The notes beneath the pieces are model-generated. The model was not told the DNA's origin, made no database searches, and worked only from the letters and a program-made list of their open reading frames with translations. From CAIUSP01 sp964594365 (GTDB taxonomy: Bacteria; Actinomycetota; Thermoleophilia; Solirubrobacterales; 70-9), in contig CAZQMB010000005.1 of assembly GCA_964594365.1 (NCBI GenBank), forward strand, positions 22,969 to 86,968: 64,000 nt of DNA, in the 5' to 3' direction. How positions within the stretch are numbered: the first letter of the stretch is position 1; each line of letters begins with the position of its first letter. The position numbers and the translations under genes were made by a program. Shown here in pieces: positions 42,409 to 49,965 of this stretch.

Positions 42409-43190
42409 AGATCGCCAAACAGATCGTGAGGGTCGACGGCAGGTCACTTGGCTGGTGGTCACTCGGTCTGATCGCGATCGCCCTGATGTATCTCGCCTTC
42501 TATCCGTCTATCGCGGAGAACGCGAAGGTGTACGACGAGATCACGAAATCCCTCCCGGAAGCGCTCAGGAGCCTCACGGCTGCGGACTACAGCTCTCCCA
42601 AGGGCTACCTGCAGACCGAGTTCTTCGGGACGATGGGGTTCATCATCCTGCTCGTCTTCTTCGTGGGTCGAGGGGTGGGAGCCATCGCGGGCGACGAGGA
42701 ACGCGGGCGCTCGGAATTGACTCTCGCGGCCCCGGTCTCGCGGCAGCGGTATGTACTCGAGCGGGTCCTGGCGATGGTCTTGGAAGGCGTCCTCGCATGG
42801 GTACTGCTCGTGGTCGGCCTCCTGGTGCTCGGTCCCCTGTTCGATCTCGTAGTCGGGTTCGGTCCGCTGGCCGCAGCAGCAGCCAGCGCGGTAACCGGTG
42901 CGCTCGTCTTCGGTCTGATCGCCCTCTTCGTCGGGGCGGCGACGGGACGGCATTCGCTTGCGCTCGGAGTAGGCGCCGCTTTCGCGATCGCCGGCTTCCT
43001 CTACACACTGCTCTCGCCCATCGCCAAGACACTGGAGAGCCTGCAGTTCCTCTCCCCGTGCAGGCAGGCGATCGGTTACGCGCCCCTGATCAACGGTATG
43101 AGGTGGGATCAGTTCGCGATCCTGATCGGCGAGTGCCTGGTCCTGATCGCGCTCTCGGTCTGGGCCTATTGCCGTCGTGACCTGCGCTAG
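42405..43190 (+). CDS. ABC-2 type transporter permease
   Basis: Membrane partner of the preceding ATPase. The 261 residues contain six hydrophobic segments (near 18-38, 75-92, 120-142, 150-175, 182-205 and 235-255). GDEERGRSELTLAAPVSRQRYVL is the coupling-helix region found in ABC-2 permeases. It starts with an ATGA overlap, so the two form one unit. Similar pairs export antibiotics, lipids or sodium; no substrate clue here. Confidence 0.92.
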   Translation: MKIAKQIVRVDGRSLGWWSLGLIAIALMYLAFYPSIAENAKVYDEITKSLPEALRSLTAADYSSPKGYLQTEFFGTMGFIILLVFFVGRGVGAIAGDEERGRSELTLAAPVSRQRYVLERVLAMVLEGVLAWVLLVVGLLVLGPLFDLVVGFGPLAAAAASAVTGALVFGLIALFVGAATGRHSLALGVGAAFAIAGFLYTLLSPIAKTLESLQFLSPCRQAIGYAPLINGMRWDQFAILIGECLVLIALSVWAYCRRDLR

Positions 43191-43231
43191 GGCGACGCAG
43201 ATCCTCCCCGGCCCCCTATCCTTCGATTTCT

Positions 43232-43305
43232 CGGGGCGTGGCGCAGCCTGGTAGCGCGCACCGTTCGGGACGGTGAGGTCCCGGGTTCAAATCCCGGCGC
43301 CCCGA
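43232..43305 (+). tRNA. tRNA-Pro (anticodon CGG)
   Basis: The acceptor arms CGGGGCG and CGCCCCG pair fully, followed by discriminator A; CCA is not encoded. The D arm (GCGC...GCGC), the anticodon stem CACCG/CGGTG with loop TTCGGGA, and the T arm CCGGG-TTCAAAT-CCCGG are all perfect. The anticodon CGG reads CCG proline codons. TATCCT at 43217-43222 is a likely -10. Confidence 0.97.
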
Positions 43306-43334
43306 CTTTGCGTCTGAACCCACCGCCGGCGCAT

Positions 43335-44045
43335 CTAGGAGACAGCGAGTATCGCGCGCTCGATCTGCGCCAGCGACGGACCCTGGATCAGCGTTCTCGA
43401 GCCTCTGGGACCGTCCACCACGACAGCCGGACCAGCCGGTAGGCGCCGGTCCTCGGCAAGGGTCACGTCCTCGATCACCTGCTGCTCGGTGGCCGGGCGC
43501 TTGCGGGCCGCGTTCCAGGCCTCGAGCTCGAAAGCGACCGCGGAGGCCCGCGCGATCCGGGTCAGGAACTCTTCGGTGACCCCCGTATTGATTGCCTCAC
43601 GCTGATTGACGAAGAAGGTCTCGATGTACTGCCACTGACGACCCTGATCTCCCGCGGCGGTAGCGGCGATAGCCGCAGCCGTGACGGTCCGCTGACTCTG
43701 GGAGAAGTGCCGGAAGACGAGCTTCGCCTCCCCTGTACGCACCTCACGCTCGATCAGGGGAGGGACCACCTCACCTTGCCAGGTTCTGCATGGCTTGCAC
43801 TGGAGGTCGTTGAATATCTCCAGCGTCACCGGTGCGGAGTCCTGACCGAGGCGGTTACCGAGCTGGGGCAGCCCTGCGACCAGTCTCTGGACCCCGCCAA
43901 CTCCCGTGATCACTATCGGATCTTCCTCTGGCTCCCTGAGGGCGATGCCGACGATCGAAACGATCAAGATCCCCAAGCACAGGGCGAGCACGGCGATCCC
44001 GAGTGGTCGTGGTCGCCGTCGCGATGACTCTGGACTCTCTGCCAT
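43335..44045 (-). CDS. Membrane-anchored DsbA-like thiol oxidoreductase
   Basis: A 236-residue protein with a basic N-terminus, one transmembrane anchor (IAVLALCLGILIVSIVGIAL) and an extracytoplasmic thioredoxin-fold domain of the thioredoxin_4/DsbA type. The active site is CKPC in FNDLQCKPCRTW; GPAVVVDGPRG takes the cis-proline position. It probably helps disulfide formation in exported proteins, such as the Cys-rich exported protein at 21265. It is divergent from the Nif3-like gene, 26 bases away. Confidence 0.88.
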   Translation of the reverse strand: MAESPESSRRRPRPLGIAVLALCLGILIVSIVGIALREPEEDPIVITGVGGVQRLVAGLPQLGNRLGQDSAPVTLEIFNDLQCKPCRTWQGEVVPPLIEREVRTGEAKLVFRHFSQSQRTVTAAAIAATAAGDQGRQWQYIETFFVNQREAINTGVTEEFLTRIARASAVAFELEAWNAARKRPATEQQVIEDVTLAEDRRLPAGPAVVVDGPRGSRTLIQGPSLAQIERAILAVS

Positions 44046-44071
44046 GCCGAAGATGGTAGTTATGAGGGCAC

Positions 44072-44836
44072 ATGGCTGACCGTGACGAGATCACCCTGTT
44101 CTGTGACGAGCTGCTGGAGCCGGGGAGGTTCGAGTCGATCGAGTACGGACCGAACGGACTCCAGGTCCCCGGAAGCGATGGAGTATCCAAGATCGCCTCA
44201 TGTGTTTCGGCGAATCTCGCATCGATCGAAGCCGCGGTGGAGGCCGGAGCAGACCTGATCCTGGCCCATCACGGGATCTTCTGGAAGTTCCAGTCGCGTG
44301 CGCTCAGTGAACAGACGACTGAACGGATCCGGCGTCTGCTCGACGCCCGGGTGAGCCTGCTCGCCTACCACCTCCCGCTGGATGCGCACGCCACCGTAGG
44401 CAACAACTCCCTCCTCTGTCGTGAGCTCGGCTTCGATCTCGGAGAGGCGTTCGGATTCGATGGAGGGGTCTCGATCGGGTGGGCCGGCACCTGCAGCCAG
44501 CCGATGTCGACCGACGAACTCTCGAAGCGGATCGAGGACCTGCTCGGACGCGCTCCGCTACTGCAGGGTCGGGAGGAGGGAGCGGTGTCGGAGGTCGGCT
44601 TCGTGAGCGGGGGTGGATCGTCGTACATCTACGAGGCGATCGAACGGGGTTTCGACGCGATGATCACGGGTGAGCCATCCGAATACGCGATGGCGACGGC
44701 CCTGGAAGGTGACCTCGCCTTCTATGCCGCCGGGCACTACGCAACGGAGACTCTCGGGGTTCGGGCCCTCGGCGATCTGATCTCCGAACGCTTCGGAGTC
44801 GAGCACCTCTTCATCGACGTCCCCAACCCTGTTTGA
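44072..44836 (+). CDS. Nif3-like dinuclear metal centre protein (YbgI/YqfO family)
   Basis: A 254-residue member of the NIF3 family, which forms hexameric toroids with a two-metal site; some members are called GTP cyclohydrolase 1 type 2, but function is not settled. LILAHHGIFW has the metal histidine pair, YHLPLDAH the next histidine and aspartate, and AAGHYATETLG the C-terminal histidine and glutamate. The compact length lacks the extra central domain seen in YqfO. The ATG has no ribosome site. Confidence 0.9.
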   Translation: MADRDEITLFCDELLEPGRFESIEYGPNGLQVPGSDGVSKIASCVSANLASIEAAVEAGADLILAHHGIFWKFQSRALSEQTTERIRRLLDARVSLLAYHLPLDAHATVGNNSLLCRELGFDLGEAFGFDGGVSIGWAGTCSQPMSTDELSKRIEDLLGRAPLLQGREEGAVSEVGFVSGGGSSYIYEAIERGFDAMITGEPSEYAMATALEGDLAFYAAGHYATETLGVRALGDLISERFGVEHLFIDVPNPV

Positions 44837-44946
44837 CACGGGGCCGGACCTCGAAAAGGCCGCTATTTGCAACTTTCTCCAGAAGGACTTCCGCGCAAGC
44901 TTAGTGTCAGGTGATACAAGGACGACAGGCGATCAAAGGAGGAGAT

Positions 44947-45147
44947 ATGTCCATCCACCTGACACCATCAGAGCTCGCAGAGGAGATGGAGATGAAGCGC
45001 AGGGAGGTGATCGCGCAGTGCAGGGAGATGAACGTCCCGATCCTGCACGGGCGGATCGATCGCACCCTGTTCGAGGCATCTCTGCGCGCGAGTCGAGGGC
45101 AGTCGCGACCTCCCGAATACAGGCTGCACCTGAGACGAACCGCCTGA
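44947..45147 (+). CDS. Small basic protein, possible helix-turn-helix DNA-binding domain
   Basis: A 66-residue protein preceded by a strong ribosome site (AAAGGAGGAGAT). The first part (LTPSELAEEMEMKRREVIAQCREMNVPI) reads as two or three short helices with an LAEEM turn like MerR/excisionase-type domains; the end is arginine-rich. No known family is recognised. It lies alone between the Nif3-like gene and the acyl-CoA synthetase, both on the same strand, and could be a small regulator. The homology is weak, but the ribosome site and sequence make it a likely real gene. Confidence 0.65.
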   Translation: MSIHLTPSELAEEMEMKRREVIAQCREMNVPILHGRIDRTLFEASLRASRGQSRPPEYRLHLRRTA

Positions 45148-45246
45148 TCGCAGGCTGAAACCAGAGAGCCGAATACACACTCCTGCTCTAAAATCTCCCG
45201 GGTCCGGGGCGGCAGCCAGCCGCGCCAAGACCAGGAGGAGGGACGA

Positions 45247-47073
45247 ATGGCAAGAGCGATGACTGACTCCGACATTTCGGCTGCAGAGGCGTCGACCGGC
45301 AGCAAGACGATCGCCGACCTCCTGCCTCTGGCAGCACGTAAACACGGTCCGAAGCAAGCGGTTCTCTACAAGGACGGTTCCGCTTGGGTGGGAAAGACCT
45401 TCTCCGAGGTGGGAGAGACGGTAAGGGATCTGTCGCTCGGACTGGTCGCTCTGGGAATCGAGAAGGGCGACAAGGTCGCGATACTCGCCAACACCCGGGT
45501 CGAGTGGACCTACTTCGACTTCGCGGTGCTGAGCGCCGGTGCGACCGTCGTGCCGATCTACCAGTCCAATAGTCCGGAAGAGTGTCAGTACATCCTCGAG
45601 AACTCCGATTCCCGAGCTGTGGTCGTGGAGGACTCCGACCAGTTGGCCAAGGTCCTCGAGGTGAAGGACCAGTGCCCGAAGCTCGAGTTCATCATCATCA
45701 TGACCGGCGACGGGGATTCGAATGTGCTCTCGATGACAGACCTCGCGGCCAAGGGGCGCGAGGCCGGACTAGGCGAATCCGACTGGGAGGCTCGCTGGTC
45801 GGCCGTCACGACCGACGACATCTGCACCTTCATCTACACCTCGGGAACCACGGGGCCACCCAAGGGTTGTGTGATCTCTCACGGCAACTACCGATCGATG
45901 CTGGGGATGATCCACTCGGTCAACACGCTCGGAACCGACGAGCTGACCTACCTCTACCTGCCCCTGGCCCACAGCTTCGCGCTGCTGATCCAGCTAGGTA
46001 GCTTCGATCTCGGCGCAACGCTCGCGTACTGGCAGTGCGACCCTATGAAGATCCTCCCCGATCTCTCCGAGGTCAAGCCCACCTACTTCCCCTCCGTCCC
46101 GCGCGTCTTCGAGAAGATCTACACCGCCGCAACGAGCGACGTCGCGAAAGCGGGAGGAGCCAAAGAGAAGATCTTCAACTGGGCCGTCTCGGTGGGCGAG
46201 AAGGTCAGGGCGAAGGAACACGCCGGACAGTCGGTATCCCCGTTGCTCAAGCTCAAGCACGGATTGGCCGACAAACTCGTGCTCTCCAAGATCCGTGGCC
46301 TGTTCGGCGGGAACCTGAAGCTCGCAGTCAGTGGAGCCGCGCCGATCAACCCCGACATCCTCAGGTTCTTCGATGCTGCGGGCGTCCTGGTGCTCGAAGG
46401 GTGGGGAATGACCGAGACCTCCACCGCCGCGACCGTGGCCACACCGGACGCGTTCAAGTTCGGGACCATCGGCAAACCATTCCCCGGATGCGAGATCAAG
46501 ATCGCCGACGACGGGGAGATCCTGGTCAAGGGCCCCAACGTATTCCAGGGCTACTACAAGAACGAGGAGGCCACACGCGAGACGATCGTGGACGGTTGGC
46601 TCCACACCGGAGACATCGGTGAGATCGACTCGGAGGGCTACATCAAGATCACCGGACGCAAGAAGGACATCATCATCACCGCGGGAGGCAAGAACATCAC
46701 CCCCGCCAACCTCGAGGCCGAGATCAAGCAGAGCCCATGGGTTTCACAATGCGTGGTGATCGGCGATCGCCGCCCCTACCTGATCGCTCTGGTCACCCTC
46801 GACATGGAGGAGTGCGAGAAGCTCGCCTCCGAGAAGGGCTGGCCGACCGACTCTGCTGAGCTCGCGAAGAATCCGGAGATGAAGCAGTTGATCGAGGCTC
46901 ACGTGGAGGAGATCAACAAGAAGTTCGCTCAGGTCGAGCAGATCAAGAAGATCTCGATCCTCCCAGTTGACCTGAGCCAGGAGGGCGGAGAGCTGACCCC
47001 AACGCTGAAGGTGAAGCGCAACGTCGTCGCAGAGAAGTACGCCGACGTCGTGGACTCGGTCTACGACGGCTAG
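45247..47073 (+). CDS. Long-chain acyl-CoA synthetase (AMP-binding, FadD family)
   Basis: Activates fatty acids to acyl-CoA via an acyl-adenylate. The 608-residue protein carries YTSGTTGPPKG (AMP P-loop), LPLAHSFA, EGWGMTETS, GWLHTGDIG and GRKKDIIITAGGKNI, with the catalytic lysine expected in the C-terminal domain (LTPTLKVKRN). The overall form is that of FadD15-type long-chain ligases. GGAGGAGGG lies before the ATG. It shares its final CTAG with the convergent patatin stop. Together they suggest a lipid-release and activation pair. Confidence 0.95.
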   Translation: MARAMTDSDISAAEASTGSKTIADLLPLAARKHGPKQAVLYKDGSAWVGKTFSEVGETVRDLSLGLVALGIEKGDKVAILANTRVEWTYFDFAVLSAGATVVPIYQSNSPEECQYILENSDSRAVVVEDSDQLAKVLEVKDQCPKLEFIIIMTGDGDSNVLSMTDLAAKGREAGLGESDWEARWSAVTTDDICTFIYTSGTTGPPKGCVISHGNYRSMLGMIHSVNTLGTDELTYLYLPLAHSFALLIQLGSFDLGATLAYWQCDPMKILPDLSEVKPTYFPSVPRVFEKIYTAATSDVAKAGGAKEKIFNWAVSVGEKVRAKEHAGQSVSPLLKLKHGLADKLVLSKIRGLFGGNLKLAVSGAAPINPDILRFFDAAGVLVLEGWGMTETSTAATVATPDAFKFGTIGKPFPGCEIKIADDGEILVKGPNVFQGYYKNEEATRETIVDGWLHTGDIGEIDSEGYIKITGRKKDIIITAGGKNITPANLEAEIKQSPWVSQCVVIGDRRPYLIALVTLDMEECEKLASEKGWPTDSAELAKNPEMKQLIEAHVEEINKKFAQVEQIKKISILPVDLSQEGGELTPTLKVKRNVVAEKYADVVDSVYDG

Positions 47074-48329
47074 GTCTTCGCGACTTCGCGTTCGCCGCTC
47101 TGCCTGAGCAGAGCACCGGTGGTCTGCTCGAGCACTCTGCGCCAAGCGGAGAGCCCCTCATCTTCTTCGTCCACGGCGTCGAGTACCCGGTCGACCCGCC
47201 GCGCCGAGATCTCGATCCCGTGCCTTGCGGCGATCTCCTTGTAGTGGCGGTAGTCCTTGGCCAACTTCACGGTCACGGACTCGAATCCGTGTTTCGCGAT
47301 CGCGAGCCTCGCCTTGTAGTCGAGGATCGAGGTGCCGAACATCAAGGCATCGTCCAAGGACGGCTCGATCAGGATGATGTCGACGTCGGGATAGGCCTCG
47401 TCCCAGTTGTGGAGCGCGCGATGGAGACGGTTGTGGGCCATCATCCGGAAGGACTGGTTGGCGATCGCCGCCATGCCCATGTCTCCGACCCGGTCGACCT
47501 TCGACCCTGAAGCGGTAGGGAGGCCGCGCTGGAAGTCGTTCACGTAGGGCACCATCGGATTCACGACCACGATGAAGGTGGCTCCCTCCTCTACCGCCAC
47601 ATCCACGTTCGTGGTCGAGTAGATGCCCCCGTCGATCAACTCGCGTCCGCGAAGGCTGTAGGGCTCATAGACCACGGGCAGAGCGCCTGAAGCTGCCACA
47701 GCCTGTGAGATCGGAACCCCTGACCACTCGTCGCGACCGAGCACGACCCGCTCACAGGTGTCGAGGTCGCAGGCGGTGATGAACAGGTCCGCATCGATCT
47801 CTCTGAAGTCGTTGGTGCGCCCCTCTCTGGAGAGCACCTCGTTCATGTACTCCTCGATCCCGTGGTTGCTGTAGAGCCCTCTCGGCAGCCCCTCCGAGAG
47901 TCCGGTGGCGAGATCGACCAGAGAGATCTCACCGACGTTTCCGATCAGGTTCCTCAAGGTCGAGGCGAGACGCAGCGGCATCTTGGCGACGCTCGATGCG
48001 AGGCCTCCGTAGTTGAACTTCAGCAGCGCTTTCAGTTCAGGATCGTCGATCTCGGACGGCAGGCCCTTGTTGAGGACCCGCATCATCTCCTCCGGGGTGA
48101 CGCCGTTGGCGAGCATCGAAGCGACGAATGATCCTGCACTCGTACCGACGTAGACGTCGAACTCGTTCACCGTCCGGTTGACCGCGAGAAGGTCGAATGC
48201 GCGGAGGGCGCCAATCTCGTAGACCCCGCCCGTGATACCCCCTCCGCCGAGCACGAGGGCGGCCTTCTCACGCTTGGGGCGCTTGCGCTTGCGCCTCGAG
48301 GATTCGTGTACTCGCACGACTGTGTCCAT
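47070..48329 (-). CDS. Patatin-like phospholipase
   Basis: Serine lipid acyl hydrolase of 419 residues. GGGGITGGVYEIGAL is the oxyanion-hole loop, VGTSAGSF the nucleophile elbow and DGGIYS the catalytic aspartate of the Ser-Asp dyad. No signal peptide; the first 20 residues are Lys/Arg-rich, suggesting membrane-surface contact. The AAGGAGGT ribosome site is only one base from the ATG, so the GTG four codons later is an alternative start. It overlaps the acyl-CoA synthetase stop by 4 bases. Confidence 0.92.
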   Translation of the reverse strand: MDTVVRVHESSRRKRKRPKREKAALVLGGGGITGGVYEIGALRAFDLLAVNRTVNEFDVYVGTSAGSFVASMLANGVTPEEMMRVLNKGLPSEIDDPELKALLKFNYGGLASSVAKMPLRLASTLRNLIGNVGEISLVDLATGLSEGLPRGLYSNHGIEEYMNEVLSREGRTNDFREIDADLFITACDLDTCERVVLGRDEWSGVPISQAVAASGALPVVYEPYSLRGRELIDGGIYSTTNVDVAVEEGATFIVVVNPMVPYVNDFQRGLPTASGSKVDRVGDMGMAAIANQSFRMMAHNRLHRALHNWDEAYPDVDIILIEPSLDDALMFGTSILDYKARLAIAKHGFESVTVKLAKDYRHYKEIAARHGIEISARRVDRVLDAVDEEDEGLSAWRRVLEQTTGALLRQSGEREVAKT

Positions 48330-48352
48330 ACCTCCTTATATCAGGGTGAACC

Positions 48353-48368
48353 ACCGCCTCAAGGCGGT
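48353..48368. repeat. Palindrome (possible operator) between patatin and carboxypeptidase genes
   Basis: ACCGCCTCAAGGCGGT: seven-base arms around a 2-base centre. It lies 24 bases before the patatin start and just upstream of TACCCT (48384-48389), the likely -10 of the carboxypeptidase gene, so it could bind a regulator of both. Confidence 0.4.
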
Positions 48369-48452
48369 CACGCACACCTCCGCTACCCTCGGGGTCAGGA
48401 GCTGTTTCAAGGAGGTAGGGACGGCTATGCAGCCGTCGAAAACTGCTTGAAC

Positions 48453-49948
48453 ATGGACCCGGGACAACACACTCACACGGCAGCACGAAGCGAACGGCCC
48501 TTCCTGGCCAGGTTCGTGGCGACCCTCGCGTTTCTCTCGGTCTCCGCGGTCGTCCTGACGGCATCGAGCGCGTCGGCCGCTCCGGTCAACCCCGATCGCG
48601 CATTCCGCACGCCGCCGGTTCGACAGTCTCTCGACGCTGGATCATCTTCCCCGATCTCACCGGCGATCTTGCGCAAGAAGCTCGCAAAGCTCCTTCGTCG
48701 GTTCGGNNNNNNNNNNNNNNNNNNNNNNNNNNNNNNNNNNNNNNNNNNNNNNNNNNNNNNNNNNNNNNNNNNNNNNNNNNNNNNNNNNNNNNNNNNNNNN
48801 NNNNNNCGATCTCACCGGCGATCTTGCGCAAGAAGCTCGCAAAGCTCCTTCGTCGGTTCGGTGAGTCGGCAGGTGCCTGGATAGCCCCTGCGCAAGGTGG
48901 CAAGGCGATCTTCGTCGACGATGCCGGGAGAGCATTCCCCATGGCCTCGGTGACCAAACTGTTCACCACCGGCACCACACTCTCGCGGCTCGGTCCCGCG
49001 AGTACCCTCGAGACGACCGTGTGGTCACGGATGGAATCCGTCGACGGAGTGGCGGTGGGTGGAATCGTCCTGGTGGGAGACGGGGACCCGACGCTCGCCG
49101 GTTCGGGGATTGCGAAGCTGGCGAAGCGCATCGCAACAGCCGGGATCGAGAGAGTCCAGGGACCGGTCTTCTACGACGCGAGCAACTTCGATCTGCGAAC
49201 CACCGTGCCCCAGACCGGGGTCACCGGAGGACCCTATCTCGGGTCGTTGTCCGGGCTCTCCTATGGCTGGGGCTGGGGCGATTCAGGGCCGGTCTCGAAT
49301 CCGGCTGGCAGCGCGGCCTCGGAGCTGGCGAGACAGCTACGGGAACAGGGAGTCGTCGTCACAGGAACGGTCAAACGGGCGCCGGAAGGCCTGCAGCGTG
49401 CTGAGCAACTAGCCGGATTGGAGAGCCCGGTCATGTCATCGATCGCTGCCGCGACCAACGCGCCCTCCGACAACTTCCTCGCGGAGATGACGCTGAAGAT
49501 CCTCTCAGACCAGCTCGGCCCACTTGGAACCACCAAGGCAGGTATCCGAATCGTCGAGCGCTTCGCAGCTGCCAACGATTCGAGGATCAATATCGAGAAC
49601 GGTTCGGGGTTGAGCAGGCGCAACCGGGCCACGCCAGCAGCGGTCGGGAGGTTCCTGCGCTCGATGGCTGGTGAATCTCCTGCGGTGGCCTCGGCTTTCC
49701 GCGATTCACTCGCGGTAGCGGGGCGAACAGGGACTCTGGCCTACCGAATGAGAGGGACCGCGGCCGAGGGACGCTGTCAGGCCAAGACGGGAACCCTCGA
49801 CGGCGTCAGCGCCCTCTCGGGCTACTGCCGCACGGCATCGAACGAGAGTGTCGCCTTCTCCCTGCTCTTCGGAGGTCGCGTGGACACCGATGCCGCCCGA
49901 ACCGCCCAGGACAGAGCCGCGGCTCTGATCGCCAGCCTGCGTCCTTAG
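48453..49948 (+). CDS. dacB: D-alanyl-D-alanine carboxypeptidase/endopeptidase (PBP4/DacB family), split by an assembly gap
   Basis: Peptidoglycan-trimming class C penicillin-binding protein outside the membrane. A signal peptide (FVATLAFLSVSAVVLTASSASA) lies near residues 20-44. Catalytic motifs are MASVTKLF (SxxK), APSDNFLAE (SxN) and QAKTGTLDG (KTG). The apparent break at 48707-48806 is 100 N flanked by identical 55-bp copies. Removing the N run and one copy (155 bases) leaves 1341 bases, a continuous 446-residue frame, so the gene is intact in the organism. The ATG at 48453 follows a seven-codon mini-ORF (48427-48450) with an AAGGAGG site. Confidence 0.88.
48652..48861. repeat. 100-N scaffold gap flanked by a 55-bp exact direct repeat (assembly artefact)
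   Basis: Bases 48652-48706 and 48807-48861 are identical. Such ends arise when two contigs overlap by the assembler k-mer but are joined with a fixed 100-N gap. The coding frame is restored when one copy and the N run are removed, which supports the artefact reading. Confidence 0.9.
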
Positions 49949-49965
49949 AGCGCTTCGGAGACTCT

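Noticed and set aside
48652..48861. 55-bp duplication as a real mobile-element target repeat
   Set aside because: The copies abut the N run exactly and removing one restores the frame, so contig overlap explains them better.
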